DNA from: Caproicibacter sp047777415 | Lineage (GTDB): Bacteria; Bacillota; Clostridia; Oscillospirales; Acutalibacteraceae | Assembly (NCBI GenBank): GCA_047777415.1 | Contig: JBKEEO010000001.1 | Coordinates: forward strand, 1,364,001-1,428,000 | Reading direction: 5' to 3' | Length of the DNA: 64,000 nucleotides | Part shown: positions 42,930-50,130 of the stretch, one piece after another | How positions within the stretch are numbered: position 1 is the first letter of the stretch | How the letters are laid out: the number at the start of each line of letters is the position of its first letter | Position numbers and translations under genes: made by a program | The notes under the pieces: model-generated | Told to the model about the DNA's origin: nothing | What the model saw: the letters and a program-made list of their open reading frames with translations, nothing else | Database searches by the model: none

Positions 42930-45365
42930 ATGAAGTTTGGATATTTCGATGACATCCAACGAGAATATGTGATTGAAAGACCGGATACACCTTATCCTTG
43001 GATTAATTATCTGGGACATGAAAACTTTCTTTCACTTATGTCAAATACATCCGGCGGTTACTGTTTTTATCGGGATGCCCGTCTTATGAGGTTGACCCGG
43101 TATCGTTACAATTCCGTTCCGATGGATGCGGGCGGACGATACTTTTATTTGTGCGACGGTGACTGCGTTTGGAACCCGGGCTGGGCGCCTGTCAAAACGA
43201 AGCTGGACCATTACCGCTGCAGACATGGTCTTGGTTATACCATTTTGGAAGCGGAAAAGAACAATTTAGCGGCCCGTCAGCTTTCTTTTGTTCCAATTGG
43301 TGCGGACTGCGAAATTCATCAACTGACAATTCAGAATAAAAGCAGCGAAAGCAAACAAATCAAACTGTTTTCCTTTGTTGAGTTCTGTCTTTGGAATGCT
43401 TATGATGATATGACAAATTTTCAGCGAAACTATAATATCGGAGAAGTGGAAATTCAGGGCAGTACGATTTATCATAAGACAGAATACCGCGAACGCAGAA
43501 ATCATTATGCTGTGTTTTCGGTTAACGTACCCATTCAAGGGTTTGATACGGATAGAGAGAGCTTTCTTGGGCTGTATAACGGGTTCGACCATCCCGATGC
43601 AGTTTTTCGGGGCAAAGCGAGCAATTCTGTGGCAAGCGGTTGGGCGCCGATTGGATCCCACTACATAAAAACAACGTTGGAACCCGGTGAGAAAAAAAGC
43701 TATATCTTTGTTTTAGGATACTGCGAAAACCGGGAAGATCGAAAATGGGAGGCGCCAGGTGTTATTAACAAAGAGCCGGCGAAAAAACTGCTGTCGCGTT
43801 TTCAGACAGACGAGCAGATAGATACTGCCTTCCGTGAGCTGCGGAACTACTGGAGCCAACTTCTGTCCCGGTTCCGCGTACAAAGCGAGGATCCTAAACT
43901 GGACCGAATGGTCAGCATTTGGAACCAATACCAATGCATGGTGACTTTTAATATGTCTCGTTCGGCATCCTATTTTGAATCGGGAATCGGCCGGGGCATG
44001 GGGTTCCGCGATTCTGCACAGGATTTGCTTGGGTTCGTGCACCTGGTTCCTTCCAGGGCTAGAAGCCGCATTCTGGATATCGCCGCTACGCAAATGGAAG
44101 ACGGCAGTGCTTACCACCAATACCAGCCTTTAACCAAAAGGGGAAATATGGAGATTGGCGGTGGGTTTAATGATGATCCGCTTTGGCTGATTTTCGGTGT
44201 TACCGCATATCTGAAGGAGACGGGGGATTGGTCTATTTTAGATGAATCCGTACCTTTTGACAATAATGAGAGCAAATCCGTTCCGCTTTTAGAGCATCTT
44301 CGGCGTTCGTTTGAACACGTGCTGAACAATTTAGGACCGCATGGCCTTCCGTTAATTGGCCGTGCCGACTGGAACGACTGCTTAAACCTGAATTGTTTTT
44401 CCCGTACGCCCGGGGAGTCTTTTCAAACGGTGGAAAACCGGGAAAGCGGTGTTGCGGAATCCGTTTTTATTGCTGGTATGTTTGTTTATATTGCTCCATC
44501 CTATGCAGAAATTCTGCGCCGTGCGGGCTGTGCCGATGAAGCGGAACATGTGCTGAAATCAGCAAAGGAGATGGAACAGGCCGTTATTCGCTATGGCTGG
44601 GATGGAGATTGGTATCTGCGGGCTTATGATGCATTGGGTGGAAAGGTAGGCTCTGCAGAGTGCGACGAAGGCAAGCTTTTTATTGAACCGCAGGGCTTCT
44701 GTGCTATGGCGGGGATCGGTAAAGATAAGGGCTTTCCAAAACGTGCGCTCGATTCCGTCAAAAAGCATCTTGATACAAAATACGGCATTGTTCTAAACTG
44801 GCCATCTTACACTTCTTACCGTTTGGATTTAGGCGAGATTTCCTCCTACCCGCCTGGATACAAAGAAAACGGCGGAATTTTTTGTCACAACAATCCGTGG
44901 ATTTCCATCGCTGAGACCATGCTTGGCCGTGGAGAGCGTGCGTTTGAAGTGTATCGCAAAACATGTCCGGCGTATCTTGAAGATATCAGCGAAATTCATC
45001 GCACGGAACCGTATGTGTATGCCCAAATGATTGCAGGCCGGGATGCGCCGCGCTTCGGAGAGGCAAAAAATTCATGGCTGACCGGTACGGCCGCATGGAC
45101 ATTCTACGATGTTTCTCAGTTTATCCTCGGCATTCGCCCACAGTTTGACGGCCTTGAAATTGACCCGTGCATTCCGTCCAAATGGAAAGGATTTACGGTT
45201 ACACGTCATTTCCGTGGAGCGGACTATGTCATAGAAGTTCAAAACCCGAACGGTGTGGAAAAAGGCATAAAATCACTGACAATGGATGGCAAAGCCGTAA
45301 AGGGAAACACACTTCCGACATGTAATGACGGAAAAACCCATCGTGTTTGCGCGATTATGGGATAG
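42930..45365 (+). CDS. Cellobiose phosphorylase-like enzyme, glycoside hydrolase family 94
   Basis: 811 aa, the characteristic length of cellobiose phosphorylase. It splits a beta-glucoside with inorganic phosphate, giving alpha-glucose-1-phosphate, in the cytoplasm. The N-terminal beta-sandwich starts MKFGYFDDIQREYVIERPDT. The (alpha/alpha)6 domain follows, with FESGIGRGMGFRDSAQD, and the catalytic Asp is in LIGRADWNDCLNLNCF. HNNPWISIAETMLGRGERAF and the WLTGTAAWTF stretch are conserved. It is divergent from the lacI-ABC-GH1 operon. Cellobiose is the best guess; related phosphorylases use cellodextrins or laminaribiose. Confidence 0.92.
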   Translation: MKFGYFDDIQREYVIERPDTPYPWINYLGHENFLSLMSNTSGGYCFYRDARLMRLTRYRYNSVPMDAGGRYFYLCDGDCVWNPGWAPVKTKLDHYRCRHGLGYTILEAEKNNLAARQLSFVPIGADCEIHQLTIQNKSSESKQIKLFSFVEFCLWNAYDDMTNFQRNYNIGEVEIQGSTIYHKTEYRERRNHYAVFSVNVPIQGFDTDRESFLGLYNGFDHPDAVFRGKASNSVASGWAPIGSHYIKTTLEPGEKKSYIFVLGYCENREDRKWEAPGVINKEPAKKLLSRFQTDEQIDTAFRELRNYWSQLLSRFRVQSEDPKLDRMVSIWNQYQCMVTFNMSRSASYFESGIGRGMGFRDSAQDLLGFVHLVPSRARSRILDIAATQMEDGSAYHQYQPLTKRGNMEIGGGFNDDPLWLIFGVTAYLKETGDWSILDESVPFDNNESKSVPLLEHLRRSFEHVLNNLGPHGLPLIGRADWNDCLNLNCFSRTPGESFQTVENRESGVAESVFIAGMFVYIAPSYAEILRRAGCADEAEHVLKSAKEMEQAVIRYGWDGDWYLRAYDALGGKVGSAECDEGKLFIEPQGFCAMAGIGKDKGFPKRALDSVKKHLDTKYGIVLNWPSYTSYRLDLGEISSYPPGYKENGGIFCHNNPWISIAETMLGRGERAFEVYRKTCPAYLEDISEIHRTEPYVYAQMIAGRDAPRFGEAKNSWLTGTAAWTFYDVSQFILGIRPQFDGLEIDPCIPSKWKGFTVTRHFRGADYVIEVQNPNGVEKGIKSLTMDGKAVKGNTLPTCNDGKTHRVCAIMG

Positions 45366-45389
45366 ATATTACGGACATAATCATTGACG

Positions 45390-45430
45390 GCGGGGGAGGA
45401 CATACAAGTCTTTTCCTCCGCTTTACTTTT
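45390..45430 (+). terminator. Terminator of the GH94 gene
   Basis: GCGGGGGAGGA (45390-45400) pairs with TCCTCCGC (45414-45421), followed by TTTACTTTT. Confidence 0.7.
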
Positions 45431-45445
45431 GATCGCCAGAGTCCC

Positions 45446-45474
45446 TTGACTTCCATGGTAAAATTAGCTACAGT
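45446..45474 (+). promoter_or_regulatory. Promoter of the small membrane protein gene
   Basis: TTGACT (45446-45451), 17-nt spacer, TACAGT (45469-45474), about 24 bp before the start codon. Confidence 0.55.
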
Positions 45475-45497
45475 AGAAAAAAGAAAGGGGTCTTTGG

Positions 45498-45800
45498 ATG
45501 AATTCGGTCAAGAGAAAGAGAACATCTTTGCTGCTGCGGTTGTCGGCAGTTATTTTCGGTGTGGTTACACTGCTGGAGTGCGCGGCGGCGGTTATTCAGT
45601 GGATGAATTTATTTTCGCCTGTTGCTTCCAACTCGGTTTCGGTTATCGGCGGCGCTGATGGCCCGACAACAATTTATATATCATCCGGCATGTTCCCGGC
45701 TGGTTTTATTCTAGTCCTTTTAGTACTGCCGCCGATTTTGTTGGTGGGTACGCTGTTTTTAATACATCGGCGTAAAAAACAAGACGGCGGAAAACCCTGA
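45498..45800 (+). CDS. Small membrane protein with oxaloacetate decarboxylase beta-like GGADGPT motif
   Basis: A 100-aa protein with two membrane segments (about residues 13-35 and 66-90) and a basic C-terminal tail. Between them lies SVSVIGGADGPTTIYISSG, closely resembling the conserved IGxIGGADGPTxIY segment of Na+-translocating decarboxylase beta subunits (OadB/GcdB). A full OadB is about 400 aa with many segments, so this cannot be the pump itself. Such mini-proteins are often auto-annotated as decarboxylase beta subunits; the role is unknown. AAAGGGG precedes the ATG. Confidence 0.75.
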   Translation: MNSVKRKRTSLLLRLSAVIFGVVTLLECAAAVIQWMNLFSPVASNSVSVIGGADGPTTIYISSGMFPAGFILVLLVLPPILLVGTLFLIHRRKKQDGGKP

Positions 45801-45888
45801 TTGACAGGAAACAACAGAATAGCTATTAGAACAAAATGCCGCTTTTGTTCCATAATGCAATTGAGGATGAATCGAGAGGAGGGGTATG

Positions 45889-46395
45889 ATGGCAGAAATT
45901 TATCTGGCTGGCGGATGTTTTTGGGGAATGCAGAAATATATTGCATCTGTGAAAGGCGTGCTAAATACCAGAGTTGGTTATGCCAACGGTCCAACCGAAA
46001 ATCCGACTTATGAGCAGGTATGTCAAAATTCCGGGCATGCGGAAACGGTTTGGGTGGAATACGATCCTAAAACGATTTCTCTCTCGTTTTTGCTTCGTCT
46101 GTATTTTGATGCAATAGACCCGACTTCTGTCAACCGGCAGGGTGGGGACAGCGGGATTCAGTATCGGACCGGTATCTATTATACGGATGAGGCGGATCTT
46201 CCGGTGATTCGCGGAGAAATCGAACAGCTGCAGAAGAAATTGGATAAACCTGTGGCAGTGGAAGTACTGCCGCTTGAAAATTTTTATCCGGCGGAGGAAT
46301 ATCATCAAAACTATTTGGATAAAAATCCGGGCGGATACTGCCATATCAGCAAGGAAAAGATTCAAAAAGCAGCTGAGGCGGTTGAGCAAGTATAG
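45889..46395 (+). CDS. msrA: Peptide-methionine (S)-S-oxide reductase
   Basis: 168 aa from the second ATG (45889), correctly spaced from AGGAGG; the adjoining ATG at 45886 is close to the site. The catalytic Cys is in AGGCFWGMQKYI (residue about 10). GYANGPTENPTYEQVC and GGDSGIQYRTGIYY are conserved MsrA motifs. It repairs oxidised methionine in the cytoplasm. A single MsrA domain with no MsrB fusion. Confidence 0.95.
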   Translation: MAEIYLAGGCFWGMQKYIASVKGVLNTRVGYANGPTENPTYEQVCQNSGHAETVWVEYDPKTISLSFLLRLYFDAIDPTSVNRQGGDSGIQYRTGIYYTDEADLPVIRGEIEQLQKKLDKPVAVEVLPLENFYPAEEYHQNYLDKNPGGYCHISKEKIQKAAEAVEQV

Positions 46396-46518
46396 AATAT
46401 TGTATTTCCACATTGAAAAACATAAAGGGAAAAAACGGATGCTAACCTCTTTTTTAGGGATAAACAAGTTCTATTCCGGATGCAGTGAATGATTTGCAGT
46501 TTGAAATATATGAATTAA

Positions 46519-46567
46519 AAAGCAACGGATACAGGCGGAAGGTGTTCCGCCGGTACCCGTTGCTTGC
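46519..46567 (-). terminator. Terminator of the yitT-like gene
   Basis: AAGCAACGG pairs with CCGTTGCTT, and an inner GGCGGAA/TTCCGCC stem caps it. On the minus strand TTTTT follows the stem. Confidence 0.75.
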
Positions 46568-46583
46568 AGTTTGTAGTATACTG

Positions 46584-47429
46584 TCATTCGCTGTGAAACC
46601 CTCTGCCGATAATTTCGCTGGTATTGCAGATGAGCAAAAACGCGTCCGGTTCCACACTGCGAATATATCGGCGCAGCTGTACTGCCTGAGCGCGGTTCAT
46701 CACTGTGAAGATAATGTACTTATGGTGGTGTGAATAAGCACCAACTGCGTCACATACTGTTGCGCTGCGGTTCAGTTTTTTTACGATATAATCCAGAATC
46801 GGTTCAGGGTCGGAACAGATGACGTTGAAATATTTGTTGAGATTGATACTTTCTATAACGCTGTCAACAATCAGTGATTTTGCCAGCAGACCAAGAAATG
46901 AGAAGAGCGCGGTTTTCATGCTGAAAACAAAAAACGACGAGAGTGTAATCAAAAGATCGCTGAAGAACAGCGCTCTGCCAATATCGACGCTGGTATATTT
47001 CTTCAGAATCATAGCGATGATATCCGTGCCGCCGGAAGAAGCACCCGTATGAAACAGCAGAGCAGAACCAAAAGCGGGGAGCAAAACTGCGAAAATCAAT
47101 TCCAGCATGGGATCGTCTGTAAGGGGAGTGGTCATGGGAAACAGTTGCTCCAATACCCAGACTGTTCCGGAAAGAAGAAAACTTGTATATATCGTTTTTA
47201 TGCCAAAATTTCTGCCTAAAAACGCAAAGCCGCCAATCACCAACACTACATTCAAAACCAAATTGACTCCGCCGGGCGAAAGCGGTGTTATTCGCCCTAG
47301 AACAACGGATAAACCGGACACTCCGCCAAAGGTAAAATCATTTGGAAATTTAAAAAAGTAAATTCCAATCGAAATGATAAGTGTGCTAATGGTAATGACA
47401 GCATATTCTTTCAGCGAATCTTTTTTCAT
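46584..47429 (-). CDS. YitT family membrane protein (YitT_membrane plus DUF2179)
   Basis: 281 aa from the ATG at 47429 with AGGAAGGA. About five membrane segments occupy residues 1-200 (TISTLIISIGIYFFKF, FTFGGVSGLSVVLG, GASSGGTDIIAMIL). The cytoplasmic DUF2179 domain at the C-terminus has YIIFTVMNRAQAVQLRRYIR. Function of the family is unknown; a transport role is suspected. It is a single-gene unit. Confidence 0.88.
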   Translation of the reverse strand: MKKDSLKEYAVITISTLIISIGIYFFKFPNDFTFGGVSGLSVVLGRITPLSPGGVNLVLNVVLVIGGFAFLGRNFGIKTIYTSFLLSGTVWVLEQLFPMTTPLTDDPMLELIFAVLLPAFGSALLFHTGASSGGTDIIAMILKKYTSVDIGRALFFSDLLITLSSFFVFSMKTALFSFLGLLAKSLIVDSVIESINLNKYFNVICSDPEPILDYIVKKLNRSATVCDAVGAYSHHHKYIIFTVMNRAQAVQLRRYIRSVEPDAFLLICNTSEIIGRGFHSE

Positions 47430-47622
47430 AATAAGTCCTTCCTGCACAACACTGGATTTCATGCACCATATTATAGCATGGTTTGAGATGTTTTGATTTA
47501 TTTGCTAAGGAAGTTTTTTGTGAAAAAGTACGCAGATATCTAAAATGGTTCTTTACAATTGAGTTTATTCATGTTAAACTAAATTAGGAAGAATTATCGT
47601 TCTTATATTTGCGAGGTGTTTT

Positions 47623-48021
47623 ATGGCAAAGAGACGAAATTACAGCCGGAAGCGTGAGGCCATTTTGAATGCCGTGCGTTCGACGACTTCCCATCCGACG
47701 GCTGATTGGGTTTATGAAAAACTGAAGCCGGAGTATCCCGATTTAAGCCTTGGCACGGTTTATAGGAACTTGGCTCAGTTTAAGCAGGAAGGAACCATTA
47801 TCAGCATTGGCGTAGTCAACGGACAGGAGCGTTTCGACGGCAACATTAAGCCGCATACGCACTTTGTGTGTTCAAAATGCGGATGCGTTCTGGACATTCC
47901 GGGAGAACAGACTGAGTTGGAGCGGATGAAGCGTGCGGAAGGTAAATACAATCTGCAGGTTGATTCTGTTGATATCTTGTATCGTGGGATTTGCCCGGAA
48001 TGTTTAAGAAAAACCCAATAG
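47623..48021 (+). CDS. Fur-family regulator, PerR-like
   Basis: A 132-aa protein. A winged-helix N-terminal domain (REAILNAVRSTTSHPTADWV, LSLGTVYRNLAQFKQEG) is followed by a metal-sensing domain with two zinc-binding pairs, CSKCGC (about residue 84) and CPEC (about 125). The regulatory-site residues include HTHF and the Asp-rich RFDGNIKPH. Overall it resembles PerR, the peroxide sensor, more than Fur or Zur, in line with an anaerobe and with msrA nearby; exact specificity is inference. Confidence 0.85.
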   Translation: MAKRRNYSRKREAILNAVRSTTSHPTADWVYEKLKPEYPDLSLGTVYRNLAQFKQEGTIISIGVVNGQERFDGNIKPHTHFVCSKCGCVLDIPGEQTELERMKRAEGKYNLQVDSVDILYRGICPECLRKTQ

Positions 48022-48033
48022 TACTATGTCAAA

Positions 48034-48060
48034 GGCCGACGGTATCAACCGCCGGCTTTT
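48034..48060 (+). terminator. Terminator of the PerR-like gene
   Basis: GCCGACGGT (48034-48042) pairs with ACCGCCGGC (48048-48056), with TTTT after it. Confidence 0.7.
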
Positions 48061-48264
48061 GATATGCAGGATGGACAACAAAACTGCGTGCACGTTTTTG
48101 AAGTGTTATGTGCTCTTGAGATTTTAGTGCGCGGCTGGCTGAAGTGAACTTCATGGAAAGTGCGCAGCTTGACGAAAAATCAGCAAAATAAACGAAAAAA
48201 TGATGTTAGACTATTGCTAATTATATAATTTTTAAAATATTTTTCATTTATTCAAAAATAACGC

Positions 48265-48291
48265 TTGACAATTTTATCATTCTGGTATAAT
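48265..48291 (+). promoter_or_regulatory. Promoter reading into the tRNA-like leader
   Basis: TTGACA (48265-48270), 15-nt spacer, extended -10 TGGTATAAT (48283-48291). The predicted start near 48298 places the tRNA-like sequence in the transcript of the zinc-ribbon gene. Confidence 0.6.
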
Positions 48292-48333
48292 CTTAAGTGC
48301 AAGGAGAGATAAGTCTTCTAATCTCCGTAAATA

Positions 48334-48403
48334 TGCCCCAGTAGCTTAACGCAAGAGCATTGGTAAAATCCAAAGGTTGTCGGTTCAACTCCGTCCCAGG
48401 GCA
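48334..48403 (+). ncRNA. tRNA-like sequence lacking a normal anticodon loop
   Basis: 70 nt with a D-arm-like AGCTTAACGCAAGAGCA, a T-arm-like GTCGGTTCAACTCCGTC and acceptor halves TGCCC/GGGCA. The anticodon arm is reduced: TTGG-TAAAAT-CCAA has a 6-nt loop and no recognisable anticodon, and the acceptor and T stems carry mismatches. It is probably a degenerate tRNA or a tRNA mimic in the leader of the next gene, not a working tRNA. Confidence 0.5.
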
Positions 48404-48431
48404 AATAATTATCACAAGTGAGGTAAAAAAT

Positions 48432-48710
48432 ATGTTTGAGGACAAAACGTTAGTGTGTCAGGAATGCGGGAAGGAGTTTGTCTGGACTGCCGGCGAACAG
48501 GAATTCTACGCCGAAAAAGGTTTTACCAATGAGCCAAAGAGATGTCCGGAATGCCGTAAGGCCCGCAGAATGAGCCAGAAACCACAGAGAGAAATGTTTG
48601 ACGCAGTTTGCGCGGAATGCGGTGCGCCTTGCAAAGTTCCGTTCCAGCCTACGGAAGGCCGTCCGGTATATTGCAGCGAATGTTTTGCAAGAATGAAGGA
48701 AGAAGCCTAA
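48432..48710 (+). CDS. Zinc-ribbon domain protein
   Basis: 92 aa from the ATG at 48432 (GTGAGG upstream). It has four cysteine pairs: CQEC at about residue 10, CPEC at 38, CAEC at 59 and CSEC at 82, so it can form two zinc ribbons. EFYAEKGFTNEPKRCPECR is typical of a family found in many Clostridia (probable zinc-ribbon protein with CxxC repeats), whose function is unknown; a cold-shock/CxxC-type nucleic-acid-binding role is often assumed. Its leader contains the tRNA-like element. Confidence 0.85.
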   Translation: MFEDKTLVCQECGKEFVWTAGEQEFYAEKGFTNEPKRCPECRKARRMSQKPQREMFDAVCAECGAPCKVPFQPTEGRPVYCSECFARMKEEA

Positions 48711-48785
48711 TTTAGGACACACTTAAATAGTAAAAATCGAAGTTTTTATTTTTATTTTTTATAATGTGTTTAGACTGTGAGTATG

Positions 48786-48826
48786 ATACGATAAATGCGG
48801 ATTACCGCATTTATCGTATTTTTGTA
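48786..48826 (+). terminator. Terminator of the zinc-ribbon gene
   Basis: ATACGATAAATGCGG (48786-48800) pairs perfectly with CCGCATTTATCGTAT (48805-48819), then TTTTTG. Confidence 0.9.
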
Positions 48827-48875
48827 TTTATTACTGAAATATTGAGCTAATTGCTCCAAAGGGAAGGTAGAGAAT

Positions 48876-49400
48876 ATGATTTTGTCAGGTAAAGAGATTC
48901 TTCGCCGTATGGGCGGGGATATTGTCATCGAACCTTTTGAGGAGAAGAAATTAAATCCAAACAGTTACAATCTGTCCCTACACAATGAACTTTTGGTTTA
49001 TCAAGATACTGTACTGGATATGAAAAAACCAAATCCGGTACAAAAGATTGAGATACCGGAATCCGGCTTGCGGTTGGAGCCGGGGCGTTTATATCTAGGC
49101 AGAACAATGGAATATACACGTACGGAAAACCTAGTTCCCATGTTGGAAGGACGCTCCTCCGTCGGCAGGCTAGGGTTATTTATCCATATAACAGCCGGGT
49201 TCGGTGATGTTGGGTTTTCCGGATATTGGACTCTGGAGATGTTTTGCACACAGCCAATTATTATTTATCCGGGCGTTGAAATCTGCCAGATTTATTACCA
49301 CACCATTGAAGGGGACTATGAGCCGTACAAAAGCGGAAAATATCAGAATAATTGCGGAATTCAGCCGAGTTTGTTATACCGTGAATTCCAGCAAAAATAA
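48876..49400 (+). CDS. dcd: dCTP deaminase (Dcd family)
   Basis: A 174-aa trimeric enzyme of the dUTPase fold, which deaminates dCTP and, in bifunctional forms, releases dUMP. LNPNSYNLSLHNELLVY is the N-terminal signature. MLEGRSSVGRLGLFIHITAGFG holds the nucleotide-binding Arg/Ser, and the catalytic Glu is in GYWTLEMFCTQP. GKYQNNCGIQPS near the C-terminus covers the active site. It neighbours the anaerobic ribonucleotide reductase genes (convergent), consistent with dNTP supply. Confidence 0.93.
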   Translation: MILSGKEILRRMGGDIVIEPFEEKKLNPNSYNLSLHNELLVYQDTVLDMKKPNPVQKIEIPESGLRLEPGRLYLGRTMEYTRTENLVPMLEGRSSVGRLGLFIHITAGFGDVGFSGYWTLEMFCTQPIIIYPGVEICQIYYHTIEGDYEPYKSGKYQNNCGIQPSLLYREFQQK

Positions 49401-49404
49401 AAAT

Positions 49405-49437
49405 GTCCGCCGCTCATGTTAGCGGCGGATATTTTTG
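49405..49437. terminator. Bidirectional terminator between dcd and nrdG
   Basis: TCCGCCGCT (49406-49414) pairs with AGCGGCGGA (49421-49429), with T-rich sequence after it on the plus side and A-rich before it. Confidence 0.75.
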
Positions 49438-49440
49438 TAA

Positions 49441-50130
49441 TTACGGTTTTACCATTCCGGGCTGCAGAACCGACATTTGTTTTGCAAAAGCATCGATTTG
49501 TTTCTGCGTCCAAGGAAGAACATGCACACGTTCCTTGTCGCAGGGTTTATACAGGTCCGGTTTTCGATAGCGATTCAGTGTCCACCGGGGAACAGCGGGC
49601 AGTTCACGTGCCATCTGAAGAAGGTCAGCATCCGTCAGCTGTGGTATCACAGTGGTGCGGATTTCAAACGGTACACCGCTTTGCAGCAGCAGATTTACGG
49701 TTTTCTGCACATTCTCCGCATCGGCACCCGGTCCGCAGATTTCTTTGTAGCGTGAGGCAGGTGCCTTATAATCCACTGCAAAATAGTTGCAGACTCCACT
49801 TTCCAATACATTTGACACGACTTGTGGATTGGAACCGTTCGTGTCCAGCTTAACTTGATAGCCCATTTCGTGCAGGTGTTTTAGCATCTCAATCAAGTCC
49901 GGCTGAAGGGTTGGTTCTCCGCCGGTGACAACAACGGCATCCAGCAGCCCCACGCGCTTTTCCAAAAAAGCAAGAACCGAATTTAAGTTAAGAATTTCAT
50001 AAGGACCGGAAAGAAGAGAGCGATTGTGGCAGTAAAAACAATCATAATTACATCCTGGCACGAATAAAACACAGGATACCAGTCCGGGATAATCTACCAG
50101 GGAGCTTTTTTGAATTCCCGCGATGATCAT
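49441..50130 (-). CDS. nrdG: Anaerobic ribonucleotide reductase-activating protein (radical SAM)
   Basis: 229 aa. The radical-SAM [4Fe-4S] motif is in VPGCNYDCFYCHNRSL (CxxxCxxC, residues about 27-34), and VTGGEPTLQ is the SAM-binding GGE motif. It generates the glycyl radical on NrdD. Its ATG overlaps the nrdD stop (ATGA), so the two are co-translated. This NrdG is of the longer type with a full TIM-barrel, common in Clostridia. Confidence 0.93.
   Translation of the reverse strand: MIIAGIQKSSLVDYPGLVSCVLFVPGCNYDCFYCHNRSLLSGPYEILNLNSVLAFLEKRVGLLDAVVVTGGEPTLQPDLIEMLKHLHEMGYQVKLDTNGSNPQVVSNVLESGVCNYFAVDYKAPASRYKEICGPGADAENVQKTVNLLLQSGVPFEIRTTVIPQLTDADLLQMARELPAVPRWTLNRYRKPDLYKPCDKERVHVLPWTQKQIDAFAKQMSVLQPGMVKP

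Noticed and set aside
49416..49853. 145-codon ORF on the plus strand
   Set aside because: Antisense to nrdG; composition typical of a shadow frame.
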